A stretch of DNA of 64,000 nt from LGRD01 sp031378125 (lineage in GTDB: Bacteria > Pseudomonadota > Gammaproteobacteria > Burkholderiales > Burkholderiaceae_C): contig JANNDW010000285.1 of NCBI GenBank assembly GCA_031378125.1, forward strand, positions 1 to 64,000, read 5' to 3'. Positions 16,508-25,657 of the stretch are shown piece after piece (the first letter of the stretch is position 1; each line of letters begins with the position of its first letter). The notes below the pieces were generated by a model. It did not search any database and was not told the origin of the DNA. It worked only from the letters and a program-made list of their open reading frames with translations. The translations under genes were made by a program, and so were the position numbers.

Positions 16508-18175
16508 GTGAATTCACCCAACCCCGCCTTGGTCTCGCAACGCGCGGCCCAGCGCCTTCCCAGGCCGGCACTGCTGCTGTTCTGCGCCGCCTATGTGTTG
16601 CCTGGCCTGTTCGGCAGAGATCCCTGGAAAGGTGCCGACATCAGTGCGTTTGGCTACATGCTGAACATCGCGCAAGGAAAGACGCCGTGGCTCTCCCCGA
16701 CCGTCGCTGGGCTGCCGGCGGATGCCGCTTTGTTGCCCTACTGGCTGGGTGCGTCGTTCATCAAGCTGCTCGGGCCCTGGGTCGAACCTGCGCTGGCCGC
16801 CAGAATTCCGTTCGCGTTGTTGCTGGCGCTGGTGCTGGTGCTGATCTGGTACAGCACCTACCACCTCGCCCGCACGGAGGCCGCCCAGCCGCTGCCCTTC
16901 GCGTTCGGCGGAGAGGCCCACCCGGTGGACTACGCGCGCGCCATCGCCGATGGTGCCGTTCTGGCCTTGATCGCCACGCTGGGCTTGTTGCAGCTGGGGC
17001 ATGAAACCACTCCCGAGCTGGGGCAGCTGACCAGTGTTGCGCTGTTCCTCTACGCGCTGGCGGCCAGTCCATTTCGTTCGCTGCAAGCCAAGCTGGCTGT
17101 GCTGGTTGCCGTGCCCGCGCTGGCCGCAAGCGGGGCGCCCAGCATCGCCCTGGCCTTGAGCCTCAGTGGTGCGCTGATCTGCCGCAACTCCAGCTACCAC
17201 CAGGTGCGCAACTTCGCGCCTTGGGTGCTGGTGGCGGGCGTTCTCGCGGTGGCGGTTGCGTCCGCCCTGGGTGCCTGGGGCTGGCGGCTAGAAAGTTACA
17301 GCGCAGCGCTCCAGCTGTGGGTTGTGGTGCGCCTGGTCGGCTGGTTCACCTGGCCCGCCATGCCGCTCGCGCTGTGGACCTTGTGGCGCTGGCGCAAGCA
17401 TTTGTTGAACCGGCATATTTCCATTCCGCTGGGATCGGTACTCGTGTCCCTCGGGGCTTGCGTCGCGATGGGAGGATCGGACCGCGCCTTGATGCTCGGA
17501 TTACCCGCCTTGGCCGTTCTGGCGGCGTTTTCGTTGCCGACCCTGCAACGCAGCACCGCCGCGGCGATCGACTGGTTCTCGGTGTTCTTCTTCAGCCTCT
17601 GTGCCATTGCCATCTGGGTGATCTACGTGTCCATGCAGACCGGCTACCCAGCCAAACCAGCCGCCAACGTGGCGCGCCTGACGCCCGGGTTCACACCGAC
17701 CTTCTCACTCCTGGCCCTGGTGCTGGCCATGGTTGGCAGCCTGGCCTGGCTGTGGCTGGTGCAGTGGCGCACCGGGCGCAACCGCCACCCGCTGTGGAAA
17801 AGCCTGGTCTTGCCAGCCAGCGGCGTGGCGCTGTGCTGGTTGTTGTTGATGACCCTGCTGCTGCCACCGCTGGATCACGCCAGAAGTTATCGCGCATTCG
17901 TGCAGCGCATTGCCCAGCACATTCCGAAGGAAGCCTGCATCTCCGCACCCGGTCTCCAACGGGGTCAACTGGCGGCACTGCAGTACCTGGGGGAGTTCCG
18001 CGTCGACGCGGTAACGCCGGTCCAGACATCGACGTGCGACTACCTTCTTCAGATGGAAACGCGCCTCAAGCCCAGTGACGTGGGCCCAGGCTGGCAATTG
18101 CTGGCCCGCGAGAAACGCAACAACAATGAAGATGAAATCACCGCGGTCTTTCGCCGAGCGTCCGGCTCACGCTGA
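16508..18175 (+). CDS. Polytopic membrane glycosyltransferase-like protein (ArnT/PMT superfamily)
   Basis: 555 residues with about a dozen hydrophobic segments. The first periplasmic loop contains GRDPWKGADISAFGYML, which resembles the conserved acidic loop of PMT/ArnT-type (GT-C) glycosyltransferases that use polyprenyl-phosphate sugar donors. A periplasmic C-terminal portion follows the last membrane segments. The substrate cannot be read from sequence. The gene stands alone between the rpmE2 terminator and the convergent phoR gene (7 bases between stops). Confidence 0.65.
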   Translation: MNSPNPALVSQRAAQRLPRPALLLFCAAYVLPGLFGRDPWKGADISAFGYMLNIAQGKTPWLSPTVAGLPADAALLPYWLGASFIKLLGPWVEPALAARIPFALLLALVLVLIWYSTYHLARTEAAQPLPFAFGGEAHPVDYARAIADGAVLALIATLGLLQLGHETTPELGQLTSVALFLYALAASPFRSLQAKLAVLVAVPALAASGAPSIALALSLSGALICRNSSYHQVRNFAPWVLVAGVLAVAVASALGAWGWRLESYSAALQLWVVVRLVGWFTWPAMPLALWTLWRWRKHLLNRHISIPLGSVLVSLGACVAMGGSDRALMLGLPALAVLAAFSLPTLQRSTAAAIDWFSVFFFSLCAIAIWVIYVSMQTGYPAKPAANVARLTPGFTPTFSLLALVLAMVGSLAWLWLVQWRTGRNRHPLWKSLVLPASGVALCWLLLMTLLLPPLDHARSYRAFVQRIAQHIPKEACISAPGLQRGQLAALQYLGEFRVDAVTPVQTSTCDYLLQMETRLKPSDVGPGWQLLAREKRNNNEDEITAVFRRASGSR

Positions 18176-18182
18176 GCGCGAG

Positions 18183-19547
18183 TCAATGGATTTCGGGCTG
18201 TGTTGGTTCGGAATCGAGTGCGGCACTCACGGCTGTATTCGCCGGCCGCGTACGCGCTGCCGGGAAGACCAACCTGAAACTCGAACCTTTGCCAAGCTCG
18301 CTTTGAATGTCGAGCTCGCCCCCGTGGCGCTGCACCACGTGTTTGACGATGGACAAACCCAGTCCCGTGCCGCCCGTATCCCGCGCCCGGCTGCCGTCAA
18401 CGCGGTAGAACCGCTCGGTCAGGCGCGGCAAGTGCTCGCGTGCAATGCCGGGGCCGGTATCGGTGACCGACAGTTCGCCGCAGCCGTCGACGCGAATTCG
18501 CCAGGCAACATCGATGCACCCCGGCGCCGGGGTGTAGCGAACGGCGTTGTTCACCAGGTTGGTGACGGCGCTCAGCAGTTCCGGCTCCGCCCCGGCTATC
18601 TGCAACCCGTCGCAGCCCACGAAGCTGAACTGGTGTCGCCCCGCCGACACCACCTTGGCTTCGATCTCCACCTGGGCCATCAGCGTGCCGATGGCAACCC
18701 AGCGCTCCGAGCTCGGCCGCGGGCTGCCCTCCAGCTGAGCCAGGGTCAGCAGGTCGTTCACCAGGGTGCCCATGCGACGAGCCTGTTGCATCATCAGCTC
18801 CAGCACGCGCCGGCGCTCGACATCCGTCAGGGGCAAGCTGCTCAAGGTTTCGATGAAGCCGGTCAGCACGGTCAACGGCGTGCGAATCTCATGCGACACG
18901 TTGGCGACAAAATCGCGCCGCATGGCTTCGGACCGTTCGTGACTGGTGACATCCTGAGACAACACGATCTTCAGGTCGTCGCCGTAGCGGCGGATCAACA
19001 CCGACAAGATGCCGTTCCGGCGCGGCGCGGGGAACCGCACGGCTTCAGAAAACTCGCCCTCCTGCAGATAGGCCACAAACGCCGGCGCACGAATCAGGTT
19101 GGTGACGCGCTGGCGAATGTCGCGTTTCGGATCGATGCCGAAGTGGTCGGCGGCCATCGCATTGCACCAGTCGATCTGGTCGCCGGCATCGAGCAGCATC
19201 ACGCCATTCGGCGAGGCCTCGATGGCCGAGAGAAACTGCGACAGACGAATCCGCTCCTGGGCGGTCTCACGCTCATGGATGCGAACCGATCTCTCCACGC
19301 GGTAACCGATCTCGCCCCAGAAACCGGTGTCTCGCGGTGCCTGATTTTCCTGGGATCCGCGCAACCAGTGGATCAGCCGATAACCACGCAGGGTGTCAAG
19401 CACCGCCAGAGCAGCGACGGCGCACGCGCCACCGATCAATTCACTGATGAAGGGTGCCTGCACCTGGCCACCGATAAAGTGCCCGGCGAACCCACCAAGC
19501 ACCACGACCAGCATGCCTGTCAGGATGCGCGGCAGCAGCCAGGTCAA
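18183..19547 (-). CDS. phoR: Phosphate regulon sensor histidine kinase PhoR
   Basis: 454 residues: two N-terminal membrane segments (about residues 5-55), a charged linker, a PAS domain (about 105-165), HisKA with the phospho-acceptor in NVSHEIRTPL (His219), and HATPase_c with an N-box (LVNNAVRY) and DTGPGI, GGTGLGLSIVKH. It senses phosphate sufficiency through the Pst/PhoU complex and phosphorylates PhoB under starvation. It is the last gene of pstSCAB-phoU-phoB-phoR, 22 bases after phoB. Confidence 0.96.
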   Translation of the reverse strand: MTWLLPRILTGMLVVVLGGFAGHFIGGQVQAPFISELIGGACAVAALAVLDTLRGYRLIHWLRGSQENQAPRDTGFWGEIGYRVERSVRIHERETAQERIRLSQFLSAIEASPNGVMLLDAGDQIDWCNAMAADHFGIDPKRDIRQRVTNLIRAPAFVAYLQEGEFSEAVRFPAPRRNGILSVLIRRYGDDLKIVLSQDVTSHERSEAMRRDFVANVSHEIRTPLTVLTGFIETLSSLPLTDVERRRVLELMMQQARRMGTLVNDLLTLAQLEGSPRPSSERWVAIGTLMAQVEIEAKVVSAGRHQFSFVGCDGLQIAGAEPELLSAVTNLVNNAVRYTPAPGCIDVAWRIRVDGCGELSVTDTGPGIAREHLPRLTERFYRVDGSRARDTGGTGLGLSIVKHVVQRHGGELDIQSELGKGSSFRLVFPAARTRPANTAVSAALDSEPTQPEIH

Positions 19548-19569
19548 GACATTCCCCGCGTCCGACCGG

Positions 19570-20271
19570 TCATCCCGACACGGCCTGAACCTGCTGTGTC
19601 AAGCGGTAGCCCGCGCCGCGCACGGTTTCGATCATGTGCGCGCACCGCACCGGGTTCAATGCCTCGCGCAGGCGCTTCACATGCACGTCCACCGTGCGCT
19701 CTTCGATGAACACGTGATCGCCCCAGACGCGGTCCAGAAGCTGTGCCCGGCTGTGCACCCGCTCGGGATGGGTCATGAAAAAGTGCAACAACCGAAACTC
19801 GGTGGGGCCCAGCCTGACTTCCTGCCCGTTGCTCGTGACTCGCCGTGTACCGGGGTCAAGATGGAGCAGTCCGATGCTGACCGCCGTGTCCAGCGACTCC
19901 GGGGCCTTGCGGCGCAACACCGCCCGAATACGGGCCATCAACTCGTGGGTCGAAAAGGGCTTGGTCAGGTAGTCGTCAGCGCCGGCGTCCAGCCCGGCGA
20001 TCTTGTCGGACTCTTCAACCCGCGCCGTCAGCATGATGACCGGCATTTCACGGGTGCGCGCCTGCGATCGCCAACGCTTGGCCAGCGCCAGACCCGACTG
20101 CCCGGGCAGCATCCAGTCGAGCAGTACCAGGTCCGGCAGCACGCCGTCCACGGCCGCCTGCGCTTCTTCGGCGTCCACCGCCAAGCTGACAGCGTGTCCC
20201 GCGTGGCGCAGGTTGATGGCAATCAATTCGGCGATGGCCCCCTCGTCCTCGACAACCAGAACCCGGCTCAT
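19570..20271 (-). CDS. phoB: Phosphate regulon response regulator PhoB
   Basis: 233-residue OmpR-family regulator. The receiver has acidic residues in VVEDEGAIAEL, phospho-acceptor Asp52 (VLLDWMLPG) and Lys in DDYLTKPFS. The winged-helix domain ends with RTVDVHVKRLREAL and VRGAGYRL. Phosphorylated PhoB binds Pho boxes; a good one lies upstream of pstS at 24923-24940. It lies between phoU (25-base gap) and phoR (22-base gap). Confidence 0.97.
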   Translation of the reverse strand: MSRVLVVEDEGAIAELIAINLRHAGHAVSLAVDAEEAQAAVDGVLPDLVLLDWMLPGQSGLALAKRWRSQARTREMPVIMLTARVEESDKIAGLDAGADDYLTKPFSTHELMARIRAVLRRKAPESLDTAVSIGLLHLDPGTRRVTSNGQEVRLGPTEFRLLHFFMTHPERVHSRAQLLDRVWGDHVFIEERTVDVHVKRLREALNPVRCAHMIETVRGAGYRLTQQVQAVSG

Positions 20272-20296
20272 GCTTCATCTCCCGCGCGGCAATGCT

Positions 20297-21004
20297 TCAT
20301 CGAACCAGCGTCTCCACCGTGCCCACCGGGTTGTGCCGCACATCGGTTCCCTTGACGATGTAGATCACCTGTTCGGCCAGGTTCTTCGCATGATCACCCA
20401 CCCGCTCGATCGCCTTGCCGACGAACACCAGATCGATGCTCGCCGAGATGGTGCGCGGGTCTTCCATCATGAAAGTGATGAGCTTGCGAATCAGGCCTTC
20501 GAATTCCTGGTCGATCAGGTCATCGGACTTGAGCACCTCGACGGCCTTGTCCACATCCAGTCGTGCAAACGCATCAAGTGCCTTGCGCAGCTGCGTGACC
20601 GCCAGTTCGGATTCATGCGCCAGGTCGTTGACCGGCAGGCGCAGCCGGGTCGACACGCCGGCGTTGATCAAGCGTTGCACGGTGCGGGCGATGCGCGCCG
20701 CCTCGTCGCCGACGCGCTCCAGGTTGGCGATCGTCTTCGAAATGGCGATCAACAGGCGCAGGTCGCGCGCGGTGGGTTGGCGGCGGGCAATGATGCTGGA
20801 CAGGTCACTGTCGATCTCGACCTCCATCGCATTGACCCGTTCCTCGGTGGCCAGCACTTCGGAGGCTACTTCGCCGTTGAACTGCGTCAACGCGTAGACG
20901 GCGCGAGCCACCTGCGACTCCACCATGCCGCCCATTTCCAGAACCCGCGTGGAAACCCCGCTGAGTTCGGCGTCGAATTGTGTGGACAGATGTTTGCTGC
21001 TCAT
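20297..21004 (-). CDS. phoU: Phosphate transport system regulatory protein PhoU
   Basis: 235 residues, two repeats of a three-helix bundle with metal-binding motifs of the E/DxxxD type (for example RVGDEAARIAR and RVGDHAKNLAE). It links Pst transporter activity to PhoR and represses the regulon when phosphate is plentiful. It sits between pstB and phoB in the pst/pho operon. Confidence 0.96.
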   Translation of the reverse strand: MSSKHLSTQFDAELSGVSTRVLEMGGMVESQVARAVYALTQFNGEVASEVLATEERVNAMEVEIDSDLSSIIARRQPTARDLRLLIAISKTIANLERVGDEAARIARTVQRLINAGVSTRLRLPVNDLAHESELAVTQLRKALDAFARLDVDKAVEVLKSDDLIDQEFEGLIRKLITFMMEDPRTISASIDLVFVGKAIERVGDHAKNLAEQVIYIVKGTDVRHNPVGTVETLVR

Positions 21005-21059
21005 GGCGGTTTCCTTTGATTGTGCGGCACGCTGCCACGCGCCGGCGCTGCAGGCCGGC

Positions 21060-21863
21060 TCACCCGAACCGGCCGGTGATGTAGTCCTCGGTGTCCTTTT
21101 TCTTGGGCTTCATGAACAAGTCGGACGTGGGCCCAAACTCGATCAGGTCGCCCAGGTACATGTAGGCGGTGTAGTCGGAGCAGCGCGCCGCTTGCTGCAT
21201 GTTGTGCGTGACGATGACGACGGTGTAGTCAGCCCTGAGTTCGTGGATCAACTCTTCGATCTTGCCGGTAGAGATGGGGTCCAGCGCCGAGCACGGCTCG
21301 TCCAGCAGCAGCACCTCGGGTTTGATGGCGATGCCACGTGCGATGCACAGGCGCTGCTGCTGGCCGCCCGACAGCCCGGAGCCGCTCTGTTCGAGTTTGT
21401 CCTTGACCTCGTTCCACAGCGCGGCCTTCTTCAACGCCCACTCGACCCGTTCGTCCATCTCCACCCGGGGCAGCGTCTCGAACAGACGCACGCCGAAGGC
21501 GATGTTGTCGTAGATCGACATCGGGAACGGCGTCGGCTTCTGGAACACCATGCCGATCTTGGCACGCATCAGCGACACGTCCTGTCTGGAGGTCAGGATG
21601 TCCTTGCCATCGAGCAGGATCTCGCCTTCGGCGCGCTGCTCAGGGTAAAGCTCGAACATGCGGTTGAAGGAGCGAAGCAGCGTGGACTTGCCGCACCCCG
21701 ATGGACCGATGAAGGCGGTGACCTTCTTCTCCGGGATGTCGAGGTTGATCCTCTTCAGCGCCTGGAACTTGCCATAGTAAAAGTTCAGGTCGCGCACAGA
21801 GAGTTTGACCTTCTCGGTGACCGGCAGGTTGACTTTGACATCCATGTGGCAGACCTCAGGCAA
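21060..21863 (-). CDS. pstB: Phosphate ABC transporter ATP-binding protein PstB
   Basis: 267 residues. Walker A GPSGCGKST, Q-loop, signature LSGGQQQR, Walker B VLLLDEPCSALDP and the switch histidine in VIVTHNMQQAAR are all present, with the family ending in DLFMKPKKKDTEDYITGRFG. It drives high-affinity phosphate import through PstA/PstC. The start is adjacent to the pstA stop at 21864. Confidence 0.97.
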   Translation of the reverse strand: MPEVCHMDVKVNLPVTEKVKLSVRDLNFYYGKFQALKRINLDIPEKKVTAFIGPSGCGKSTLLRSFNRMFELYPEQRAEGEILLDGKDILTSRQDVSLMRAKIGMVFQKPTPFPMSIYDNIAFGVRLFETLPRVEMDERVEWALKKAALWNEVKDKLEQSGSGLSGGQQQRLCIARGIAIKPEVLLLDEPCSALDPISTGKIEELIHELRADYTVVIVTHNMQQAARCSDYTAYMYLGDLIEFGPTSDLFMKPKKKDTEDYITGRFG

Positions 21864-22736
21864 TCAATTCTTGCTGCGGAACAACACGCGCGCCAGGATG
21901 TTCAGCACCAGCACGCCCAGTGTGATCAGGAACACCCCCGCCCAGGCCAGCTTCTGCCAGTTTTCGTAGGGGCTCATCGCGAACTTGAAAATCGTGACCG
22001 GCAGGCTGGCCATCGGCTCGCCCAGACTGGAGACCCAGAACTGGTTCGACAGTGCGGTGAAGAGCAGCGGCGCGGTCTCGCCCGAAATGCGCGCCACCGC
22101 CAGCAGGATGCCGGTCATCACGCCCGCGCGCACGGCTTTCAGCGTGATGCTGGAGATGAGTTTCCATTTCGGTGTGCCCAAAGCGTAGGCGGCTTCGCGC
22201 AGCGCGTTCGGAACCAGCAGCAGCATGTTCTCCGTCTGACGGATCACCACCGGAATCACGATCAGCGCCAGCGCCAGAACACCGGCATAACCGGAAAACG
22301 TCTTCATCGGTGCCACCACCACGGCGTAGATGAACAGGCCGACCACGATGCTGGGCGCCGACAACAGGATGTCGTTGATGAAGCGCGTGGTGCTGCCCAG
22401 CCAGCCTTTGCGCCCATACTCGGCGAGGTAGATGCCGGCCATCACGCCGACTGGCGTGCCGATCAGGGTGGCCGCGCCCACCATCATCAGCGAGCCGAAG
22501 ATGGCATTGGCCAAGCCGCCCGTGTCCGCTTGCGGGGGAGGCGTCATTTCGGTGAAGACCGCCAGGTTGATGCCGCCGATTCCCAAACGGATGGTCTCGG
22601 CCAAAATCCAGATCAACCAAAACAGACCGAAGGCCATCGCTCCCAGCGACAGCGTCAGCGCCACCGCATTGACCCGCTTGCGACGCTTGTGTTTGGCCAG
22701 CCGAGGGTCGGTGGCATCAAGCATCGCAGCGCTCAT
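21864..22736 (-). CDS. pstA: Phosphate ABC transporter permease PstA
   Basis: 290-residue inner-membrane permease with six predicted membrane segments and the EAA-type coupling loop (ALREAAYALGTPKWKLISSI). It pairs with PstC. Its ATG overlaps the pstC stop by four bases (ATGA), and pstB follows at once, so the three are translationally coupled. Confidence 0.97.
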   Translation of the reverse strand: MSAAMLDATDPRLAKHKRRKRVNAVALTLSLGAMAFGLFWLIWILAETIRLGIGGINLAVFTEMTPPPQADTGGLANAIFGSLMMVGAATLIGTPVGVMAGIYLAEYGRKGWLGSTTRFINDILLSAPSIVVGLFIYAVVVAPMKTFSGYAGVLALALIVIPVVIRQTENMLLLVPNALREAAYALGTPKWKLISSITLKAVRAGVMTGILLAVARISGETAPLLFTALSNQFWVSSLGEPMASLPVTIFKFAMSPYENWQKLAWAGVFLITLGVLVLNILARVLFRSKN

Positions 22737-23767
22737 GAACGGCCCCCCTCACCTTTTTTCAGTTGCGCCAGCAACAGCTTGGACAACGCCAGCACGACGA
22801 ACGTGATGAAGAACAACACCAAGCCCAGATAAATCAGCGCGGCCTGGTGCAAGCCCGCGCCGGCCTCCGCAAATTCGTTGGCCAGCGCCGAAGTGATGCT
22901 GTTGGCCGCTTCGAACAAGGACAAGCTGTTCAGTTGGTTGAAGTTGCCGATGACGAAGGTGACTGCCATGGTCTCGCCGATCGCTCGACCCAGGCCCAGC
23001 ATGATGCCGCCGATGACCCCGGTCTTGGTGTACGGCAGAACCACCTTGAACATCACTTCCCAGGTGGTGGAGCCCAGTGCGTAAGCCGACTCCTTGAGCA
23101 TCGGCGGCGTGACTTCAAAGACGTCGCGCATGACCGCGGCGATGTAGGGGATGATCATGATCGCCAGGATGATGCCCGCCGACAGGATGCCGATGCCCAC
23201 CGGCGCGCCCGACACCAGTTCGCGCAGCACAGGCACATCGGCCAGCAACTTTTGCAGCGGCTGCTGCACGAAGGTCGACAAGATGGGGCTGAACACCAGC
23301 AAGCCCCACATGCCATAAACAATCGAAGGGACGGCGGCCAGCAACTCGATGGCCACGCCCAGCGGCCGCCGCAACCACGAGGGTGCCAGCTCGGTCAGAA
23401 ACAGCGCGATGCCGAAGCTCACGGGAACGGCGATCACCAGCGCAATCAGCGAGGTCATCACTGTGCCGTAGATCATCACCAGGCCGCCGTAGCGGTTTTG
23501 CACCGGGTCCCATTCGGTGCGCCACAAAAAGCTCAAGCCGTATTCCCGGATCGCCGGCATCGCGCCAACCAACAAGGAGCCGATGATGCCCAGCAGCAGC
23601 GCCAGTGTCAGCAGCGCGGCGCCGTGGGCAAGCACCGAAAACACGCTGTCCATCCAGGGTGAGGTCCGCCGGTTTTCGGGCGGCGAGCCGAGCGGGTCCG
23701 TGCGTTGCATCTTGTCATTGTCATAGTGCGATGCCGGAAGCGTAGCAGCCACAGTCCCTCCCATCAT
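22733..23767 (-). CDS. pstC: Phosphate ABC transporter permease PstC
   Basis: 344 residues from the first ATG; an internal ATG at 23710 (MQRTDPLG) is also possible and would give 325 residues. Neither has a clear ribosome binding site. It has six membrane segments and the coupling loop LKESAYALGSTTWEVMFKVVL. It forms the permease with PstA. It is separated from pstS by a strong hairpin, as is common where the binding protein is made in excess. Confidence 0.95.
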   Translation of the reverse strand: MMGGTVAATLPASHYDNDKMQRTDPLGSPPENRRTSPWMDSVFSVLAHGAALLTLALLLGIIGSLLVGAMPAIREYGLSFLWRTEWDPVQNRYGGLVMIYGTVMTSLIALVIAVPVSFGIALFLTELAPSWLRRPLGVAIELLAAVPSIVYGMWGLLVFSPILSTFVQQPLQKLLADVPVLRELVSGAPVGIGILSAGIILAIMIIPYIAAVMRDVFEVTPPMLKESAYALGSTTWEVMFKVVLPYTKTGVIGGIMLGLGRAIGETMAVTFVIGNFNQLNSLSLFEAANSITSALANEFAEAGAGLHQAALIYLGLVLFFITFVVLALSKLLLAQLKKGEGGRS

Positions 23768-23774
23768 GTTCAGG

Positions 23775-23798
23775 CCAGGGCGCCGGTTCGCGCCCTGG
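23775..23798 (-). terminator. Hairpin between pstS and pstC
   Basis: A perfect 9-bp stem (CCAGGGCGC / GCGCCCTGG) with a 6-base loop and no U-tract. It lies in the 54-base gap between pstS and pstC. Such structures commonly stabilise the upstream pstS message or attenuate read-through, giving more binding protein than permease. Confidence 0.65.
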
Positions 23799-23821
23799 TG
23801 GGTTGGTCGGTGACCGGAGCC

Positions 23822-24859
23822 CTATTTGAAGGCCACCTGCTTGCCCGAGGCGTCCTTGATGTCGCCCCACTGCTTGCGCACCAGCGCTTTCACGCTGTCC
23901 GGCAGCGGCACGTACTCGAGGTCCGACGCCATCTTGTCGCCGTTGCCAAACGCCCACTCGAAGAACTTCAAGGTGTTGGCGCCCTGGATCGGTTTTTCCT
24001 GCGCCTTGTGCATCAGGATGAAGGTGGCGCCGGACAGCGGCCAGGTCTCCTTGCCGGGCTGCTCGGTCAACACCTGGTAGAAGGTCTTGGACCAGTCGGC
24101 GCCGGCGGCGGCGGCCTTGAAGTTGGCGTCATCCGGCGTAGCGAACTCGCCGTCCTTGTTCTTCAGCAGCGTGTAGGTCATCTTGTTCTGCTTGACGTAC
24201 GCGTACTCCACGTAGCCGATTGAATTCGGCAGCCGGTTGACGAATGCCGCCACACCCTCGTTGCCCTTGCCGCCCGCGCCGGTCGGCCAGTTGACGGCGG
24301 TGCCTTCACCGACCTTGGCCTGCCATTCGGCATTTACCTTCGAGAGGTAGTTGGTGAAGATGAAGCTGGTGCCCGACCCATCCGCGCGTCGCACCACCGA
24401 AATCGCGGCGTCGGGCAGCGGCGCGCCGGGGTTCAGCGCAGTCAGGGCAGCGTCGTTCCACTTGGTGATCTTGCCGAGGTAGATGTCGCCGAGAACCTGT
24501 CCGGTCAGCTTGATCTGGCCCGGCTGAATGCCCTTGATGTTGACCACCGGCACCACGCCGCCGATCACGGTCGGGAACTGGACCAGGCCGTCCTTGGCAA
24601 GGGCATCGTCCTTGAGCGGCATGTCGGAGGCACCGAAGTCGACGGTCTTGCTGCGGATCTGGTTCAAGCCCGCGCCGGAGCCCACCGACTGGTAGTTGAT
24701 GCGGGCGCCGCTGGCCTTGTTGTAAGCGTCGGCCCATTTGGCGTACAACGGCGCCGGGAATGTGGCACCGGCACCGGTCACGTCTTGTGCAAAGCTTGCG
24801 CCGGCCAGCGCCGACAGGGTGGCTGCAACCAGGGCAGCGCGAGTATTTGATAAGTTCAT
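23822..24859 (-). CDS. pstS: Periplasmic phosphate-binding protein PstS
   Basis: 345 residues from the ATG at 24859, with a Sec signal peptide ending near ASFA-QD. The mature start VTGAGATFPAPLYAKWADAY and phosphate-binding segments (VGSGAGLNQI, DFGASDMPL, VRRADGSGTSFIFTNYL) are typical. It captures phosphate for PstCAB. The gene leads the pst/pho operon and has a well-formed Pho-box promoter upstream. The frame extends 13 codons upstream, but that would spoil the signal peptide. Confidence 0.97.
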   Translation of the reverse strand: MNLSNTRAALVAATLSALAGASFAQDVTGAGATFPAPLYAKWADAYNKASGARINYQSVGSGAGLNQIRSKTVDFGASDMPLKDDALAKDGLVQFPTVIGGVVPVVNIKGIQPGQIKLTGQVLGDIYLGKITKWNDAALTALNPGAPLPDAAISVVRRADGSGTSFIFTNYLSKVNAEWQAKVGEGTAVNWPTGAGGKGNEGVAAFVNRLPNSIGYVEYAYVKQNKMTYTLLKNKDGEFATPDDANFKAAAAGADWSKTFYQVLTEQPGKETWPLSGATFILMHKAQEKPIQGANTLKFFEWAFGNGDKMASDLEYVPLPDSVKALVRKQWGDIKDASGKQVAFK

Positions 24860-24906
24860 GAGCGGTCCTTTCGTTCCGAAATTCCAGTGCAAATCCAATG
24901 TGACGA

Positions 24907-24940
24907 ATTTTAGGGACGGCTTGTGACATCACTGTGACAG
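24907..24940 (-). promoter_or_regulatory. pstS promoter with Pho box
   Basis: On the minus strand, CTGTCAC (24940-24934), a 4-base spacer and ATGTCAC (24929-24923) form a Pho box with the 11-base periodicity known for PhoB sites. Ten bases further lies TAAAAT (24912-24907), a 5/6 match to the -10 hexamer. A Pho box in place of the -35 is the standard PhoB-activated layout. A further TCGTCAC lies at 24906-24900. Confidence 0.85.
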
Positions 24941-25019
24941 TCTCGCCCCACTCGGCGAAGGCGAGGCGCCAAGCGACAACGGCCGACTTGCCTACGGCTG
25001 GAGAAGCCATGTCTCGGTT

Positions 25020-25048
25020 CTGTCACAACACATTCATCGAATCGTCAC
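25020..25048 (+). promoter_or_regulatory. Pho-box-like repeats facing the fasciclin lipoprotein gene
   Basis: On the plus strand CTGTCAC (25020), CATTCAT (25031) and TCGTCAC (25042) recur every 11 bases with 4-base spacers. The outer two fit the PhoB half-site and the middle one is weak. The array points toward the gene at 25141. The rest of the 281-base gap between pstS and that gene holds only this array and the pstS promoter. Confidence 0.5.
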
Positions 25049-25140
25049 GGGCAAGCCATAGGCTTCAAGGCCAAGCATTCCGCGCCTTGGTTTTCTGCGG
25101 GATGGCCTGACTCGAATCGCACGTCCTTCAAGGAGAACCC

Positions 25141-25623
25141 ATGAACAGATCGACCTGGCTGGCTTGCAGCGCAACGGCCCTCTTGGTGCTGACCGCCTGT
25201 GCCACTGCGCCCGCCCCCAAGACCATTTCGGACACCGCCGCAGCGACACCCCAGCTTTCGACCTTGAACAAGTTGATCGGCGACGCGGGGCTGACGGAAA
25301 CGCTGCGCGGGCCCGGCCCCTTCACGGTGTTCGCGCCGACCAACGACGCTTTCAAGGCGGTGCCGGCCAAGACACTGGACGCACTGGGCAAAGACCCGGC
25401 GTTGCTGAAGTCGGTTCTGACCTACCACGTGCTGGCCGGCAAAGTGGCGGCCGCCGACGTGAAGAACGGCCCCGCCAAGACCGTGCAAGGCGCGAACGTC
25501 GCGCTGTCCAGGGCGGGCACGTTCGTCACCGTCGACGAAGCCGTTGTGACCACCGCCGATGTGCCCGTCAGCAATGGCGTGGTGCACGTGATCGACCGCG
25601 TGCTGCTGCCGCCGATGAAGTGA
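25141..25623 (+). CDS. Fasciclin (FAS1) domain lipoprotein
   Basis: 160 residues with a lipoprotein signal (lipobox LTAC, Cys20) and one FAS1 domain: H1-like GPFTVFAPTNDAFKAVP, the YHV motif in VLTYHVLAGK, and H2-like NGVVHVIDRVLLPP. FAS1 domains mediate adhesion or protein interaction; the function of single-domain bacterial lipoproteins of this type is not settled. It is divergent from pstS and has Pho-box-like repeats upstream, which suggests phosphate control. It converges with glmM. Confidence 0.9.
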   Translation: MNRSTWLACSATALLVLTACATAPAPKTISDTAAATPQLSTLNKLIGDAGLTETLRGPGPFTVFAPTNDAFKAVPAKTLDALGKDPALLKSVLTYHVLAGKVAAADVKNGPAKTVQGANVALSRAGTFVTVDEAVVTTADVPVSNGVVHVIDRVLLPPMK

Positions 25624-25657
25624 GCCGCGGCCTCAGCAGCGGCGGCGGATTAGCGCC

